DNA of 42,109 nt from Bythopirellula sp. (GCA_028285205.1 JANQQA010000059.1:1-42109); one strand, 5' to 3'; shown: positions 1-8,921, counted from the stretch's first letter. Translations and numbers: made by a program. The notes: generated by a model from the letters alone, not told the origin.

Positions 1-343
1 TGCCAGCCATCGCGTCGGTAATCGACCAGGCCGCTTCGAACCTCGAAAATTGAAACGACGCATCCGCTTCTACAATTTCATGACAAAACCAAGACACGAA
101 ATGAAAATCGATATGGTCAAAGGAGTTAGAGAAACTTAAGTGCCATTCGAGGTTCACACCGACGCTTGAATCTCAGAACGAGAATTGGCTGCAAGGCTGT
201 ACTCTTAACGCAGTTTTCCGGCACGTCCGTAACCTGTCCAGGACGATGAGCCGTGGGGAGTTGGAGGCGCGTAACATTTTCGATGGGTCTTCGCTTATTC
301 AGGAGAACTCAATTTCGAACTTATTGCGAAAGGAACTACTCCT
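1..343. other. 5' non-coding stretch
   Basis: No convincing gene is seen here. Short open frames that cross into the next gene overlap it in other frames and lack recognisable protein features. The stretch presumably holds the promoter of the CARDB-repeat protein. A Shine-Dalgarno-like AAGGA lies a few bases before its ATG at 344. Confidence 0.5.
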
Positions 344-1429
344 ATGCGTCATTTCTCACTCCTTCTATTGGTATTCGGTACCTGCGGGCTGGCCCAATCA
401 ACGCTACAAGCTCAAGTCGATTTCTCTGTCGATCAGATTACGAAACACGGGACTGACGTACACATTCGTGTCCGTAATCTTGGCGAAAGCAAATCGGCAC
501 CGACGAAACTAACCGTTTGGCTTACAGACAACCAAACCAAAAATGCATTTGCCGATAAGTTGATAACTGTATCACCGATCAACGCCCGTGGCTCGCGGAC
601 GCTCGTCATGCGAATCCCAGACCAACGAAGCGTGATGAGACAGGAGATTCTGGTCACTGCAAGAATTGATTCCACAGGGAGCGTTCCCGAAAGCAATGAA
701 CGCAACAACGTACTGCAACGAGTCTTAAAATCCACGTCCAGACCGCCCACGACAGGCGAGCCCAATCAGCCGAATCTACCTGCGAATTTGCCTGATTTGG
801 CAATCAGAAATGTCTCGAAGCGAGGCAACGATTTTATTGTCAAGGTCGCAAACCTTGGTAACCGTCGCTCAAAGGCAAGTACTCTCGCGACTTGGGTCGT
901 TGACAAGCAAACTCAGAAATCAACCAAGGTTCAAAGGTACGTACCCCCAATCGACGTTGGCTCAGTTGCGCAGGTGGTCGTTGATCGTATTCCCGCGGCT
1001 CAGGGGAATATCAAGGTGACCACGATCGTAGATGTCTTTGACAATCAAGTCGAACGCAATGAACGGAACAATCGCAGAGAAATCACGATGGCTCAGGCCA
1101 AGCCCGTCAAGGCCCAGGCGGATCTGATCACTTTAAGCATTGACGTCAAATCTGCCAGGCGGATAGAGACGGTAATCTACAATCAGGGCAGCGGTACGAC
1201 CAAGAGGAGATTTCGTGTTCGCCTGGAAGTTGTTGAACGAGACGGAGGCAAGCGACTCTATTTCAGTAGGCAATATTGCCCTGCACTGGGAGCAAGGCAA
1301 AAGCACACCTTGAAATTCGAAACCGAGAAGCCGTTAGGCAGCAAACAAATGATTCAAGTTAATGTCGATTTTGACAACAGCGTTCGCGAAACCAACGAAC
1401 GCAACAATAAGACGTTTCAAGTTTTCTAA
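344..1429 (+). CDS. Secreted protein with three CARDB-type domains
   Basis: This 361-residue protein has an N-terminal signal peptide (basic start, hydrophobic residues 5-16, cleavage probably after a QA/QAQ near residue 24). The rest is three tandem repeats of about 100 residues, each ending in the same NERNN-type turn (ESNERNN, ERNERNN and ETNERNN). This layout is typical of CARDB (cell-adhesion related, immunoglobulin-like) domains. Such proteins are exported and usually act in surface adhesion or as scaffolds; no catalytic motif is visible. The ATG at 344 is chosen because the signal peptide starts there and AAGGA precedes it at good spacing. The two flanking genes on the other strand give no functional hint. 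The domain call is firm; the role is not known. Confidence 0.8.
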   Translation: MRHFSLLLLVFGTCGLAQSTLQAQVDFSVDQITKHGTDVHIRVRNLGESKSAPTKLTVWLTDNQTKNAFADKLITVSPINARGSRTLVMRIPDQRSVMRQEILVTARIDSTGSVPESNERNNVLQRVLKSTSRPPTTGEPNQPNLPANLPDLAIRNVSKRGNDFIVKVANLGNRRSKASTLATWVVDKQTQKSTKVQRYVPPIDVGSVAQVVVDRIPAAQGNIKVTTIVDVFDNQVERNERNNRREITMAQAKPVKAQADLITLSIDVKSARRIETVIYNQGSGTTKRRFRVRLEVVERDGGKRLYFSRQYCPALGARQKHTLKFETEKPLGSKQMIQVNVDFDNSVRETNERNNKTFQVF

Positions 1430-1481
1430 ATCGTTTTTCGATCTTGTGAATACGAACTCGATCGTAGAGCCCACTTGCATT

Positions 1482-1931
1482 CTAAGTTGAACGGCCCGCC
1501 GCTAGAGTGTGTCTTCGAGTGTCTGGTCCGCCAAATCGACATAGCAAGGCGTGGTTGAAGAAAGATAGTGGCCACAGAAGGAACACATAGCCTGTGAAGG
1601 TAACGCCCCACAAAGTCGCCAACACGGTCTGAATGATGACTGCCGAAGGCATTCGACTCGGAATAGTTCGAAATGCGTCGGTGATGCCGGACGCTAGGCC
1701 AAATAGTGCTGCCGCCAAGTACAAGGTCAGTAGACTGAAAAACACCCGATTAGCCAGGGAAGAATTACACGCCCTGCGGTAAACAAGCCCAGCGAGGAGG
1801 CCGATAAAGGGCGAAGCGACGATTCCGCCGAGGATGAACGGCATCATCGAATGGCGGCCAATGAGATAGGCGATACCCGCCCACTCACAACCGGAAAGCA
1901 TCGATAAGCCTACTAATCTCTTGCAACACAT
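1482..1931 (-). CDS. Small multi-pass membrane protein, unknown function
   Basis: This 149-residue protein is not recognised. It has about four hydrophobic stretches (roughly residues 15-33, 30-50, 62-82 and 100-125) separated by short charged loops, so it is probably an inner-membrane protein with three or four helices. No conserved catalytic or binding motif is seen. The start is uncertain: ATG at 1931 and an internal ATG at 1901 are both possible, and neither has a strong ribosome binding site. It converges on the CARDB gene. It could be an ordinary orphan planctomycete membrane protein, and there is some risk that it is a spurious frame, though its hydrophobic periodicity argues for a real gene. 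Confidence 0.5.
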   Translation of the reverse strand: MCCKRLVGLSMLSGCEWAGIAYLIGRHSMMPFILGGIVASPFIGLLAGLVYRRACNSSLANRVFFSLLTLYLAAALFGLASGITDAFRTIPSRMPSAVIIQTVLATLWGVTFTGYVFLLWPLSFFNHALLCRFGGPDTRRHTLAAGRST

Positions 1932-2248
1932 AGCACTTGCTGATGCTGGCGGCAGTCGAACACTGACAGAACCGAAATGGCGACCTTGAGACGCGCAATT
2001 AACCGAAGCCAGATGGCGAAGTTAACCTGCGGAGGACGGGCGTGGCGACGCTGGAAACCGCTACGTTCTAACTGTGTTCGGTGAATCCAACCAACGTTAG
2101 AAAGCCCCAGTTGCGGTCGGTCATTCTCACCGACCGCAGTCAGAGCTTCCCATTCTGGCAACGATTTCACCCTCGTTGGTTCGCTTTGATGCGTGCAGCT
2201 GGGTAGACCAAATCAGAGTTGCCGCCGGGTACATATCCGTGAATTCAT
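1932..2248. other. Intergenic stretch with strong hairpin
   Basis: No credible gene is seen. A minus-strand open frame across 1913-2170 has no domain or hydrophobic pattern. The main visible structure is a perfect inverted repeat at 2112-2138. Confidence 0.45.
2112..2138. repeat. Perfect 10-bp inverted repeat (hairpin)
   Basis: TGCGGTCGGT at 2112-2121 and its exact complement ACCGACCGCA at 2129-2138 flank a 7-base loop. Neither strand has a T-run after it, so it is not a standard intrinsic terminator. It sits between two minus-strand genes of unknown function and could be a mRNA-end stabiliser, a protein site or part of a repeat family. Confidence 0.6.
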
Positions 2249-2854
2249 TCATCGTAGTAATCGCTTCATTACGCGATTCGCTAGGATGATGTCGCAGTAA
2301 TTGGCATCCAGTGATCCGTCGGGATCTGTGACGATATAGTCAAAGGGACCCGGAATAAAATCTTCGTCAACGTCGGGTGCATCGATGCCCAGATTATTCA
2401 GAATTGTAGAGATGTCCGTATCCAATAAAGCATCAGCTCCCGCCATAAATATCAGATGTGCAAAGTCTCTTGGGGACGGCGAGACTATACCGTGATCTTC
2501 ACTGTCACCATCTCCTTGCTCATAGATTTCGGCGATCAGCCGATTCGCCCCAGAAAGTGACGGAATTTCAAAATTGTCAGTAAAGCCGAAATGTGCCCAA
2601 TTTGCTGAGTTATACCGCCATGCCATATCGTTCCTCATTTCACCTAATGCGTAGTATTCGGAATGTAGGCGAAGCGATAAACCAATATCCTCGTGCCACG
2701 GACAAATATCCAGTGCAATCCCAGTAATAGTCTGTGTCTCTTCAGTGCCTTGGGTAACCTTGCGAATGTACTCCGCACTCTCATTTAGTGCCTCCACCAC
2801 ATAGGACCGAATTGTATGTTTGCAATCATCGTACTGCTCTTCTAAACTCCTCAT
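2249..2854 (-). CDS. Soluble acidic protein, unknown (possibly DUF4303-like)
   Basis: This 201-residue, strongly acidic protein has no signal peptide and no membrane segment. It shows a mixed alpha/beta composition with aromatic-rich central segments (around DICPWHEDIGLSL and NSANWAHFGFTDNFEI). The general look and length resemble DUF4303 or similar immunity-like families common in planctomycetes, but no motif fixes this, so the family name is only a suggestion. The ATG at 2854 begins a helix-like N-terminus; the ribosome binding site is weak. No toxin gene is visible next to it, so an immunity role is not supported by context. The coding nature is likely from its length and amino-acid composition. 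Confidence 0.55.
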   Translation of the reverse strand: MRSLEEQYDDCKHTIRSYVVEALNESAEYIRKVTQGTEETQTITGIALDICPWHEDIGLSLRLHSEYYALGEMRNDMAWRYNSANWAHFGFTDNFEIPSLSGANRLIAEIYEQGDGDSEDHGIVSPSPRDFAHLIFMAGADALLDTDISTILNNLGIDAPDVDEDFIPGPFDYIVTDPDGSLDANYCDIILANRVMKRLLR

Positions 2855-3433
2855 GTCGATTAGCTCACTTAACGAGGACCGTGTTATGCCTGCAGCGACA
2901 GCCTAACGCTTTGTTACTTGTCACCGCAACGGTGCGTTCCACTTCGTTTCATACACTCTTACGCTACCCTAAATTGCACGCATCGTGGGAAATCTCCTAA
3001 ATCGAATACGAGTGCCTCGAATGCCTCGATTTTCGTGCCGTCGGTGAATCCAGCCGGCGGCTTTTCTGCAAAGTATTATTCGCTTTCCAAACATGCTGTT
3101 TGCTGCCCAAAAAAGGCAGGGCAGCTTTCGCCCAGGATTTGGTTCACGATGTTTCCTCCAGAGAAGGGACTCTCCTCGGTTGGGATCTGCTAGTTGCCAA
3201 ACTGCCTCAGCGTTTCACGTTTGGGCAGATTAAGGAGCGTAGAATAGTGCCTGTCATAACCGAGCGCGAACGGAAGAATCTTGGTTTCAGTGCTCAACTA
3301 GTCGAAGCTGGTGCCGCCTTGAATGGCGACGCAGAGGCAGGGCCGCGCGGTGATGGCAGAAAAAAAGCGTGGCACGACGGGATCGTGCCACGCTGGTCGA
3401 AACAGAATTGTGATTGCCTAGGCGATCATCGGA
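2855..3433. other. Intergenic stretch, no gene recognised
   Basis: A plus-strand TTG-started frame (3100-3507) runs through the terminator at 3360-3393 and into the PEP-CTERM gene in another frame, and has no protein features, so it is not called. Apart from that terminator nothing was identified. Confidence 0.45.
3360..3393 (-). terminator. Intrinsic terminator after PEP-CTERM gene
   Basis: On the minus strand an 11-bp perfect stem (GCGTGGCACGA at 3367-3377 paired with 3383-3393) with a 5-base loop is followed by seven T residues (3366-3360). It lies about 40 bp past the stop of the PEP-CTERM gene at 3434, exactly where its terminator is expected. Confidence 0.9.
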
Positions 3434-4066
3434 TTAGCGACGACGGCGTGCCAGGATGCCGATGGCACCGAGGCCGACAAGTGCCAACGTCGCTGGTTCT
3501 GGGATGACCCGTACCGAGGCGTCGTCGATGAACAACACGGCGGTGCTGCCTGCGGCTCCACCTGTCGTGGCAACAAGCTGCAACGTCACACCACCGCTCA
3601 CGTCGGGACCGGCAACAGTGTTGAAGGTGAACGTCTGGTAGTCTGTTTCGGATGATGTGAAGATCGGTCCACCACCGAGAATTTCTGATGAGGAGGTTCC
3701 GCCACCGTCAATCTCGGAGAAGAATTCAGCGAAGGCCACGCCACCAACGACAAAATCGCCCTTGGCTGCGAAAGAAATCTCGATCGGGTCACCAGGGTTG
3801 ACGGTTCCGATGCCGATGTTGGCCTGCTTCACAATGGCAGCCGATGCCAGGTCGTTGTTAAAAACTTCCGCAGCCCAGTTGCCGGAATTTGCGTCCGGCG
3901 TGATGTTGAACGTCGAATTGGCGGTCGGGAATTCCACCCAGCCGCTGGTGTCACCAGTCTCAAAACCACCGTTGGTGGTCAGTTCCGTAGCCTGCGTGCC
4001 GACTGCCAGCGCCAGCGAAAGCACTACGGAGAGCGACATTAGAACTCTTTGGTTACACATCAACAT
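3434..4066 (-). CDS. PEP-CTERM sorting domain protein
   Basis: This 210-residue exported protein has a signal peptide (MLMCNQRVLMSLSVVLSLAL then an AxA-type site). Its body of about 150 residues is rich in beta strands, Gly and Thr and begins NGGFETGDTSGW, typical of a carbohydrate-binding or jelly-roll-like module. The C-terminal tag is VIPEPATLALVGLGAIGIL followed by four arginines, the classic PEP-CTERM signal recognised by the exosortase/archaeosortase system. The frame is open upstream to 4216, but ATG at 4066 is preferred: GAGGAAG precedes it and the signal peptide starts there. An intrinsic terminator follows. It is probably delivered to the cell surface or matrix. No exosortase gene is in the window. 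Its partner and ligand are unknown. Confidence 0.9.
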   Translation of the reverse strand: MLMCNQRVLMSLSVVLSLALAVGTQATELTTNGGFETGDTSGWVEFPTANSTFNITPDANSGNWAAEVFNNDLASAAIVKQANIGIGTVNPGDPIEISFAAKGDFVVGGVAFAEFFSEIDGGGTSSSEILGGGPIFTSSETDYQTFTFNTVAGPDVSGGVTLQLVATTGGAAGSTAVLFIDDASVRVIPEPATLALVGLGAIGILARRRR

Positions 4067-4652
4067 TAGTCTTCCTCTCAGGCGTAACGCCCATTGAGCG
4101 AGCCGATTCGCGACGCGAACACTGGCGTCGAATTCCAAATCATGCTCCGAAAAAATAGGAGTTAAACACCCAGCTGCGGTGAGTCGCCAACGCCGATGAC
4201 AACTCTCACGACTCACTTTCTCTTAGCACGAACGATTTGCCTCTAGCACCAAAGGCAACTCACTCAGTGCATTGCGACGCAAAATCGCAACGTCCAGAAG
4301 TGGCACGCGTAATGCGTCACGTTCAGTGAATAGCTTCGCCCATACTCGGGGTACGAACGACTCCGCCTCTAGGTATGAAACACAAAACCTCCACTCACCG
4401 AGATGGGCGGCAGCTCCATCGTAAGGCCCGAGTCGACTTCAGCAGCCACGCTGATCTGCGACTTCATGCGCTTTCTCGATGAGTGGGTCCCAATTTATCC
4501 TTCGCTCGGATCAATCTGTACGCTATGTGTGCGCGAAAATATAATTCTTGCCCAGGTTGGTCAGAGCACACCAGCGCTAAGCCACATTCCCGCAACCAAC
4601 GGCGGATTAGTGCAGATCGTTGCCCGAGAATGTCGATCACGAATCGATGCTC
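4067..4652. other. Intergenic stretch, presumed promoter region
   Basis: This is about 590 bp between two minus-strand PEP-CTERM genes. Two overlapping plus-strand frames (4403-4705, 4483-4770) lack domain features and run into the next gene antisense. It presumably contains the promoter of the downstream PEP-CTERM gene, but no consensus could be assigned. Confidence 0.4.
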
Positions 4653-5537
4653 TCACCGCTGCCGATTACGAGAACCGTTCAGCATCAGTGCAGTTGCAAG
4701 CATGATCAGGGCAGCGGAAGTCGGTTCGGGAACTGAAACGGCCGCCAGACTGGGAGTCATCGCGCCGTAATTCGTTTGCCATAGGTCCAATTCGAACTCA
4801 CTGCCACCGTCTGGCGATTCGCCGCGCTGCCACACGAGGAAGTCGGTACCATCAGTGTCGCCATCTAGGTCGTAGTCCCCTGGCACACCTTTCATCACAA
4901 AGGCGTCGTCCCAGTAGATCGCTCCCCCTGTGAAGTTGTCTTGACCGTCACCAAGTTGGACTTGGACGAGCACGGCACGAACGAACTCTGTGCCCGCAGG
5001 CGAAAAACCACTAGCGTCCAGTGCTGTCCAGGTGTCAAGCGGCGTATCTGAATTGATGGGCTCCGACTCGAAGACATTAAAACCAACCAGCGGCGTACCT
5101 GCCGGCTCCCCCAGTCCACCAACGAAGTCCATGTTTGCGTCGAGAAATTCAATTTTGAAAACCCCGAAGTTGCCACCATCCAGCGCGTCACCAGTGATGT
5201 GCTGCGCGTAGATTTCGGCCTGATACGGCGAGTTCTCTTCCGCAGGAATCTGTTGTGTCGCACCGGTTCCGGCTCCGATGAAATCGAACGGCCCAAACGT
5301 CTTGAGCGACTGGTTGTCGGTTCTGGCGATGGTTGAAGTGGTAAACCGTGTCTCCGGCGCGCCGAAGTCGTCCCATGGTGCGCCGGCATCCGCCGTGTCA
5401 CCAAAAGATGCATCGGGTGTTTCAAAACCGGCATTAGCGAGTTCATTGTCTGCCTTCACACTTGCCGCGGAAAGCGACATTAGGCAGGTCACAAGCAATG
5501 CTGTGAGCAAACGGTTGTTTAAAAGTGACAAGTTCAT
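4653..5537 (-). CDS. PEP-CTERM protein with dockerin-like calcium repeat
   Basis: This 294-residue protein has a signal peptide (residues 1-29, ending SVKA). A beta-sandwich-like region (30-215) begins NAGFETPDASFGD, resembling the other PEP-CTERM gene. A single dockerin/EF-hand-like calcium loop, GDYDLDGDTDGTDFLVWQRG, lies at about 220-239, with a second degenerate half at 248-258. The tail is VPEPTSAALIML (269-280) plus a basic end, the PEP-CTERM signal. Dockerin-type loops just before the sorting tag are common in planctomycetes, where they may mediate protein-protein contacts. The ATG at 5537 follows AAGGAGGA at ideal spacing. It is likely surface-exposed; the ligand is unknown. Confidence 0.9.
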   Translation of the reverse strand: MNLSLLNNRLLTALLVTCLMSLSAASVKADNELANAGFETPDASFGDTADAGAPWDDFGAPETRFTTSTIARTDNQSLKTFGPFDFIGAGTGATQQIPAEENSPYQAEIYAQHITGDALDGGNFGVFKIEFLDANMDFVGGLGEPAGTPLVGFNVFESEPINSDTPLDTWTALDASGFSPAGTEFVRAVLVQVQLGDGQDNFTGGAIYWDDAFVMKGVPGDYDLDGDTDGTDFLVWQRGESPDGGSEFELDLWQTNYGAMTPSLAAVSVPEPTSAALIMLATALMLNGSRNRQR

Positions 5538-5643
5538 CAGTGTTCCTCCTTCAAAAAAAGCAAAAAGTGAAAATCTTGATGGGAATGGCGACGTGCCGCT
5601 TCATCGAGTCCTGCAATCAAGTGGCGCTTGTAACACGATGTCG

Positions 5644-5874
5644 TCATTCCAAAATGACGCGAAATCGCAGATAGCAGCTCGTACACTCTCGATACTGTTC
5701 GATGAGGCCCTCACCATTGCGTCGCTTACCTGTTCGCGCCTTGGAATCGAGTGCACCGCAATTGGGGCACCGCAGTGCCGGAAAGATGACTTTCCACAGG
5801 CCACCATCGCGTTGCGGCGGGACATTGATCTGTTGGCTGGCCAGCGAATCGATCCGGTCTTCGACTGTTGTCAT
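5644..5874 (-). CDS. Small zinc-ribbon protein (Ogr/Com or NrdR-finger type)
   Basis: This 76-residue protein has two knuckles, CPNC at about residues 36-39 and CTSC near 63-66, separated by a basic, Arg/Lys/Gly-rich loop (ARTGKRRNGEG) and followed by aromatic and basic residues (YLRFRV). This fits the short zinc ribbons of phage Ogr/Delta or Com regulators and the N-terminal finger of NrdR-type repressors. It probably binds nucleic acid. The ATG at 5874 is preceded by GAGGG. Two perfect palindromes with a shared GTTTC-N-GAAAC core lie 70-170 bp upstream and may be its operators or those of another regulator. The short length makes the family assignment tentative. Confidence 0.65.
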   Translation of the reverse strand: MTTVEDRIDSLASQQINVPPQRDGGLWKVIFPALRCPNCGALDSKARTGKRRNGEGLIEQYRECTSCYLRFRVILE

Positions 5875-5945
5875 GAGTATTGGCCCTCATTTTGGGGGAG
5901 GTCGAACGGTGAAATGAGGTGGGCCGCGTCAGCCCGATTCAGCAC

Positions 5946-5963
5946 GTTTCAGAAACAGTTTCT
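5946..5963. promoter_or_regulatory. Overlapping palindromes, candidate operator
   Basis: GTTTC-A-GAAAC (5946-5956) overlaps AGAAAC-A-GTTTCT (5951-5963), both perfect dyads about 75 bp upstream of the zinc-ribbon gene. The core matches the palindrome at 6024-6040, so the two probably bind the same dimeric regulator. Confidence 0.5.
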
Positions 5964-6023
5964 AGTAAGGGTTTTGAAATGGCGCGTTTAGTGACCTGGT
6001 TGATCGTTTAATGTGAGATGCAT

Positions 6024-6040
6024 ACAGTTTCTGAAACTGT
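6024..6040. promoter_or_regulatory. 17-bp perfect palindrome, candidate operator
   Basis: ACAGTTTC-T-GAAACTGT is an exact dyad with 8-bp arms. It repeats the GTTTC-N-GAAAC core found at 5946-5963, 78 bp away. It lies about 150 bp upstream of the zinc-ribbon gene in its transcription direction. Confidence 0.55.
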
Positions 6041-6425
6041 TCCATAAATGAAGGTATCAGTTGCAGGGATCACCTGTCAAGCATTTTCCGAGAAAAGTCA
6101 CGGGCTCACCCAGCGACCGCATTGCTCCTACCTGGGCCGTCAGGCGAAAAAACTGCATGTTTTTGCCTGTTTCTCGTAGATTTGAGCGTACTGGGACGCG
6201 ACGGCACACTACCCAGTGCGGGGAGATGCAAGGTTAGCAGTCACGACCAGGGCGCTGAAATCGATGGCCCGATGACCGGGAGCGATGGAGGACTAGATCG
6301 GGACCAGCAAGTTTGCATAGGGCGCCGCCTGGAACGGCTGAAGTCGTCGGCTGTTGCCGGGGCCTGTAAAGACATTGCCTGTTCGTCTATGCGATCGCGT
6401 GTAATAGAGTCACGAGCATCGCATG

Positions 6426-6998
6426 CTAGAGAATCCAGGATGTCAGAAAATCAGAGAAAACACTTTGATTGTAGCTCTTCCCTTGCTCGAGTTCAGCGGT
6501 TCCCTGTGAATGCAACAAAGTTCCGTCCTGCTCTAGCACGAAGAAGTGGGGATACCCATCAATTTTCGGATAGTTCTCAAGAAATGACTCGGCATATTCG
6601 CTCGGATAGGTGACCTTCATAACTAAGAAATGCTCGGTGGTTAGGCCACGGACTACTTCGTTGGTTTCGATGTATTTACTGATGCGATGACACCATCCAC
6701 ACCACTCACCACCCACCTGAATCAAAATCCGCTTGTTCTCGGCTTTCGCACGTTCAATAGTCGTCACCAAATCAGACGTTGGATCCCGTTTCTCGTCATA
6801 GTGGCTCACGGTGTAGAAATCAAGTTTTGCAGTGGGGCCAGTAGATTCGGTCGTCGCTTCTGCGCTTTTGTTTTCGATGACCTCTACGTTCGGATCTGGA
6901 GTATTGGTCAACTCAGTCGACTCGGACGAACAACCTGTGATTGACAAAGTGAGACAAACAACTGGCACCGCGATGCGGAATAATAGATGGCATGTCAT
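6426..6998 (-). CDS. Thioredoxin-fold lipoprotein
   Basis: This 190-residue protein has a lipoprotein signal peptide ending in the lipobox SITGC (lipidated Cys23), then a Ser/Thr/Glu-rich linker of about 35 residues. A thioredoxin-like domain follows with the active-site motif WCGWCH (Cys100, Cys103) after a beta strand (RILIQVGGE), and a later cis-Pro-type segment (GYPHFFVL). It resembles the DUF255/thioredoxin_7 group more than classical TrxA. It is expected to act as an anchored periplasmic thiol-disulfide reductase or chaperone. ATG at 6998 is preferred over the in-frame TTG at 7004 because GAGGAGA lies at correct spacing only for the ATG. Neighbours give no hint of its substrate. Confidence 0.85.
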   Translation of the reverse strand: MTCHLLFRIAVPVVCLTLSITGCSSESTELTNTPDPNVEVIENKSAEATTESTGPTAKLDFYTVSHYDEKRDPTSDLVTTIERAKAENKRILIQVGGEWCGWCHRISKYIETNEVVRGLTTEHFLVMKVTYPSEYAESFLENYPKIDGYPHFFVLEQDGTLLHSQGTAELEQGKSYNQSVFSDFLTSWIL

Positions 6999-7616
6999 CT
7001 TCAATGTCTCCTCGTACGTACTACTACTTCAGTCGTGCCTACAGAGCCAAACTGAAGATCGCAACAACAATCAGATTGTACCATTTCCGCTCTGAGCAGA
7101 CACAAAGCGCCCATTTCCGCAGCTAGTATAGTTGATTCAAAGTGATGCAACACTTCAAAAAAAATCGCAAAAAATGGCATCTGGCAAACTGCGTTTTGCG
7201 ACGCACCGCGGACTCGAATCGTACCTCAATTCATGAGGTCAAATCCATCGTTTGGGGGACTATCTGGGCACTTCCGCCCCCGACTAAGGACGCATCTTCC
7301 TGGGTGCATGCTACGTCTACACAAGTCGCGTCGGGCAAACATGCCGACGCTGATTCGGCGAACTGCTGCTGCTCACGAGCTTCATCGGCCGAGGCAAGTC
7401 TCAATGACTTCGCGCCATAGATTCGGCGTCTCGCGCCGATGAGCCGTGCTGAGTAACCTCAAGCTTCCTCGATGCAGGTAGCCAGCGGGTCGCACTTTCA
7501 GGAACCGCAGGTGGCAGTGCTGGGGTTCATCTGGAAAACACAAGTTGTCATGGCAAGGGTTGGCCTGCGAGAATACTCTGCAGACATTGGTTGAAATTGT
7601 AGTGTGGCATGCTGTG
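6999..7616. other. Divergent intergenic region, no gene recognised
   Basis: This is about 620 bp between the lipoprotein (minus) and the FG-GAP gene (plus). Small plus-strand frames (7142-7420, 7233-7442) and a minus-strand frame (7382-7684) have no domain, signal or family features. An A-rich patch lies near 7157-7176. Nothing else was identified. Confidence 0.4.
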
Positions 7617-8921
7617 ATGCACAGGAGACTAACCGTGACCCGCGAAGGCGAATACTTCCTAATCGCTTTGATGTTGATCATCACTGCGTCTCCACTGGCT
7701 CGAACCGCCCACGCGGCCGAACCGATCGGGATTCCCTGGACGCGTCACGTTGTTGACGACTCGTCGCAGGGCGCGGACGGTGTGAAACTCGCTGATATCA
7801 ATGGCGATGGATTGGTGGATATTGCCACGGGCTGGGAAGAAGGCGGTGTGACGCGTGTCTATATCAATCCGGGCGCTAAAAAGTCGAAGTCGAAATGGCC
7901 CAAGATCACGGTGGGCGAGACTCCGTCTGTCGAAGATGCCACGTTTGTCGACTTTGATCAGGACGGCCACCTCGATGTGATCAGCTGTTGTGAAGGCGCT
8001 ACGAAGCAGATCTTCGTGCATTGGGCGCCGTCGGAATCCGGCGCGCTTTTGGACGCGAACAAATGGCAGCAAGAAGTCCTCACGACACGGCAGGACAACG
8101 CGCAGCAGTGGATGTTTGCCTGGCCCATGCAAGTCGACGGCCGGCACGGGGTTGATCTGGTTGCGGGGTCGAAGGGAGATCTCGCACTGCTCGGTTGGTT
8201 TGAAGCGCCGGCCAATGGCCGTGACTTATCCAGTTGCCAATGGCATTCGATCTCTGCTGCTGGTTGGATCATGTCGATTTGGAAACGCGACATGGACGGA
8301 GATCAGGATCTCGATCTGGTGATCACCGATCGCACCGGACGTCTGCGTGGTTGCCGCTGGCTCGAGAATCCGGGGCCGGGCCCTGATCAGCGGCTGGCCT
8401 GGGAGAATCACGCCATGTGCGACGGCAGCGAAGAAGTGTTGAGTATGGACCTGGCGGACCTCGACGGCGATCACCTGGAGGACGCGGTGGTGGCGGTCAA
8501 AGACATGGCGATCTTGTTCTTGAAACGCCTGGACGAATCAGGACAGCGTTGGGAAACACACAGAATCTCCGCGGACTACGACGCGGGCAACACACGAGCT
8601 GTTGCGGTGGCCGACATTAATAGTGACCAGAATCTCGACTTGGCCGTCACGACCTGGAACGCGCGCGGGAAACACGGAGTATTTTGGCTGGAGTTTGAGC
8701 AGACGGAGCAGCGTTGGGTGGCACATCAGATCAGTGGGAAAGCTGAGGGCATCAAGTACGATCGCATCGAGATGCTCGACCTCGACGATGACGGCGATCT
8801 TGACTTACTGACCTGCGAAGAACGGGAAGGGGGCGTGGGCCTTGGCGTGATCTGGTATGAGAATCCGCTTGGCATCGGGCGCAACGCTGACGGTGCCGCC
8901 CTCAATCGCACCGACGACTGA
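7617..8921 (+). CDS. Secreted FG-GAP/VCBS repeat protein
   Basis: This 434-residue exported protein has a signal peptide (hydrophobic segment FLIALMLIITASPLA then an AHA site). At least six calcium-loop motifs of the FG-GAP/VCBS type follow: DINGDGLVD, DFDQDGHLD, DMDGDQDLD, DLDGDHLED, DINSDQNLD and DLDDDGDLD. Spaced by 50-70 residues, these predict a seven-bladed beta-propeller. Such proteins are abundant in planctomycetes, often annotated only as VCBS repeat proteins and sometimes associated with polysaccharide or surface binding. The frame is open to a TTG at 7545, but ATG at 7617 gives a proper signal peptide. It converges on tupB, and a role in the tungsten/C1 island is not suggested by the sequence. 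Confidence 0.85.
   Translation: MHRRLTVTREGEYFLIALMLIITASPLARTAHAAEPIGIPWTRHVVDDSSQGADGVKLADINGDGLVDIATGWEEGGVTRVYINPGAKKSKSKWPKITVGETPSVEDATFVDFDQDGHLDVISCCEGATKQIFVHWAPSESGALLDANKWQQEVLTTRQDNAQQWMFAWPMQVDGRHGVDLVAGSKGDLALLGWFEAPANGRDLSSCQWHSISAAGWIMSIWKRDMDGDQDLDLVITDRTGRLRGCRWLENPGPGPDQRLAWENHAMCDGSEEVLSMDLADLDGDHLEDAVVAVKDMAILFLKRLDESGQRWETHRISADYDAGNTRAVAVADINSDQNLDLAVTTWNARGKHGVFWLEFEQTEQRWVAHQISGKAEGIKYDRIEMLDLDDDGDLDLLTCEEREGGVGLGVIWYENPLGIGRNADGAALNRTDD

Larger units (their letters stand above)
5875..6425. other. Intergenic region with palindromic sites
   Basis: No gene is supported. A plus-strand frame at 6122-6613 overlaps the thioredoxin lipoprotein antisense and shows no domain. 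The region carries the palindromes at 5946-5963 and 6024-6040. The rest (about 6050-6425) shows nothing identifiable. Confidence 0.5.

Noticed and set aside
3100..3507. 135-codon plus-strand frame
   Set aside because: Starts with TTG, crosses an intrinsic terminator and runs into the PEP-CTERM gene; no recognisable domain.
6122..6613. 163-codon plus-strand frame near the zinc-ribbon gene
   Set aside because: Overlaps the thioredoxin lipoprotein antisense; no signal, domain or good start.
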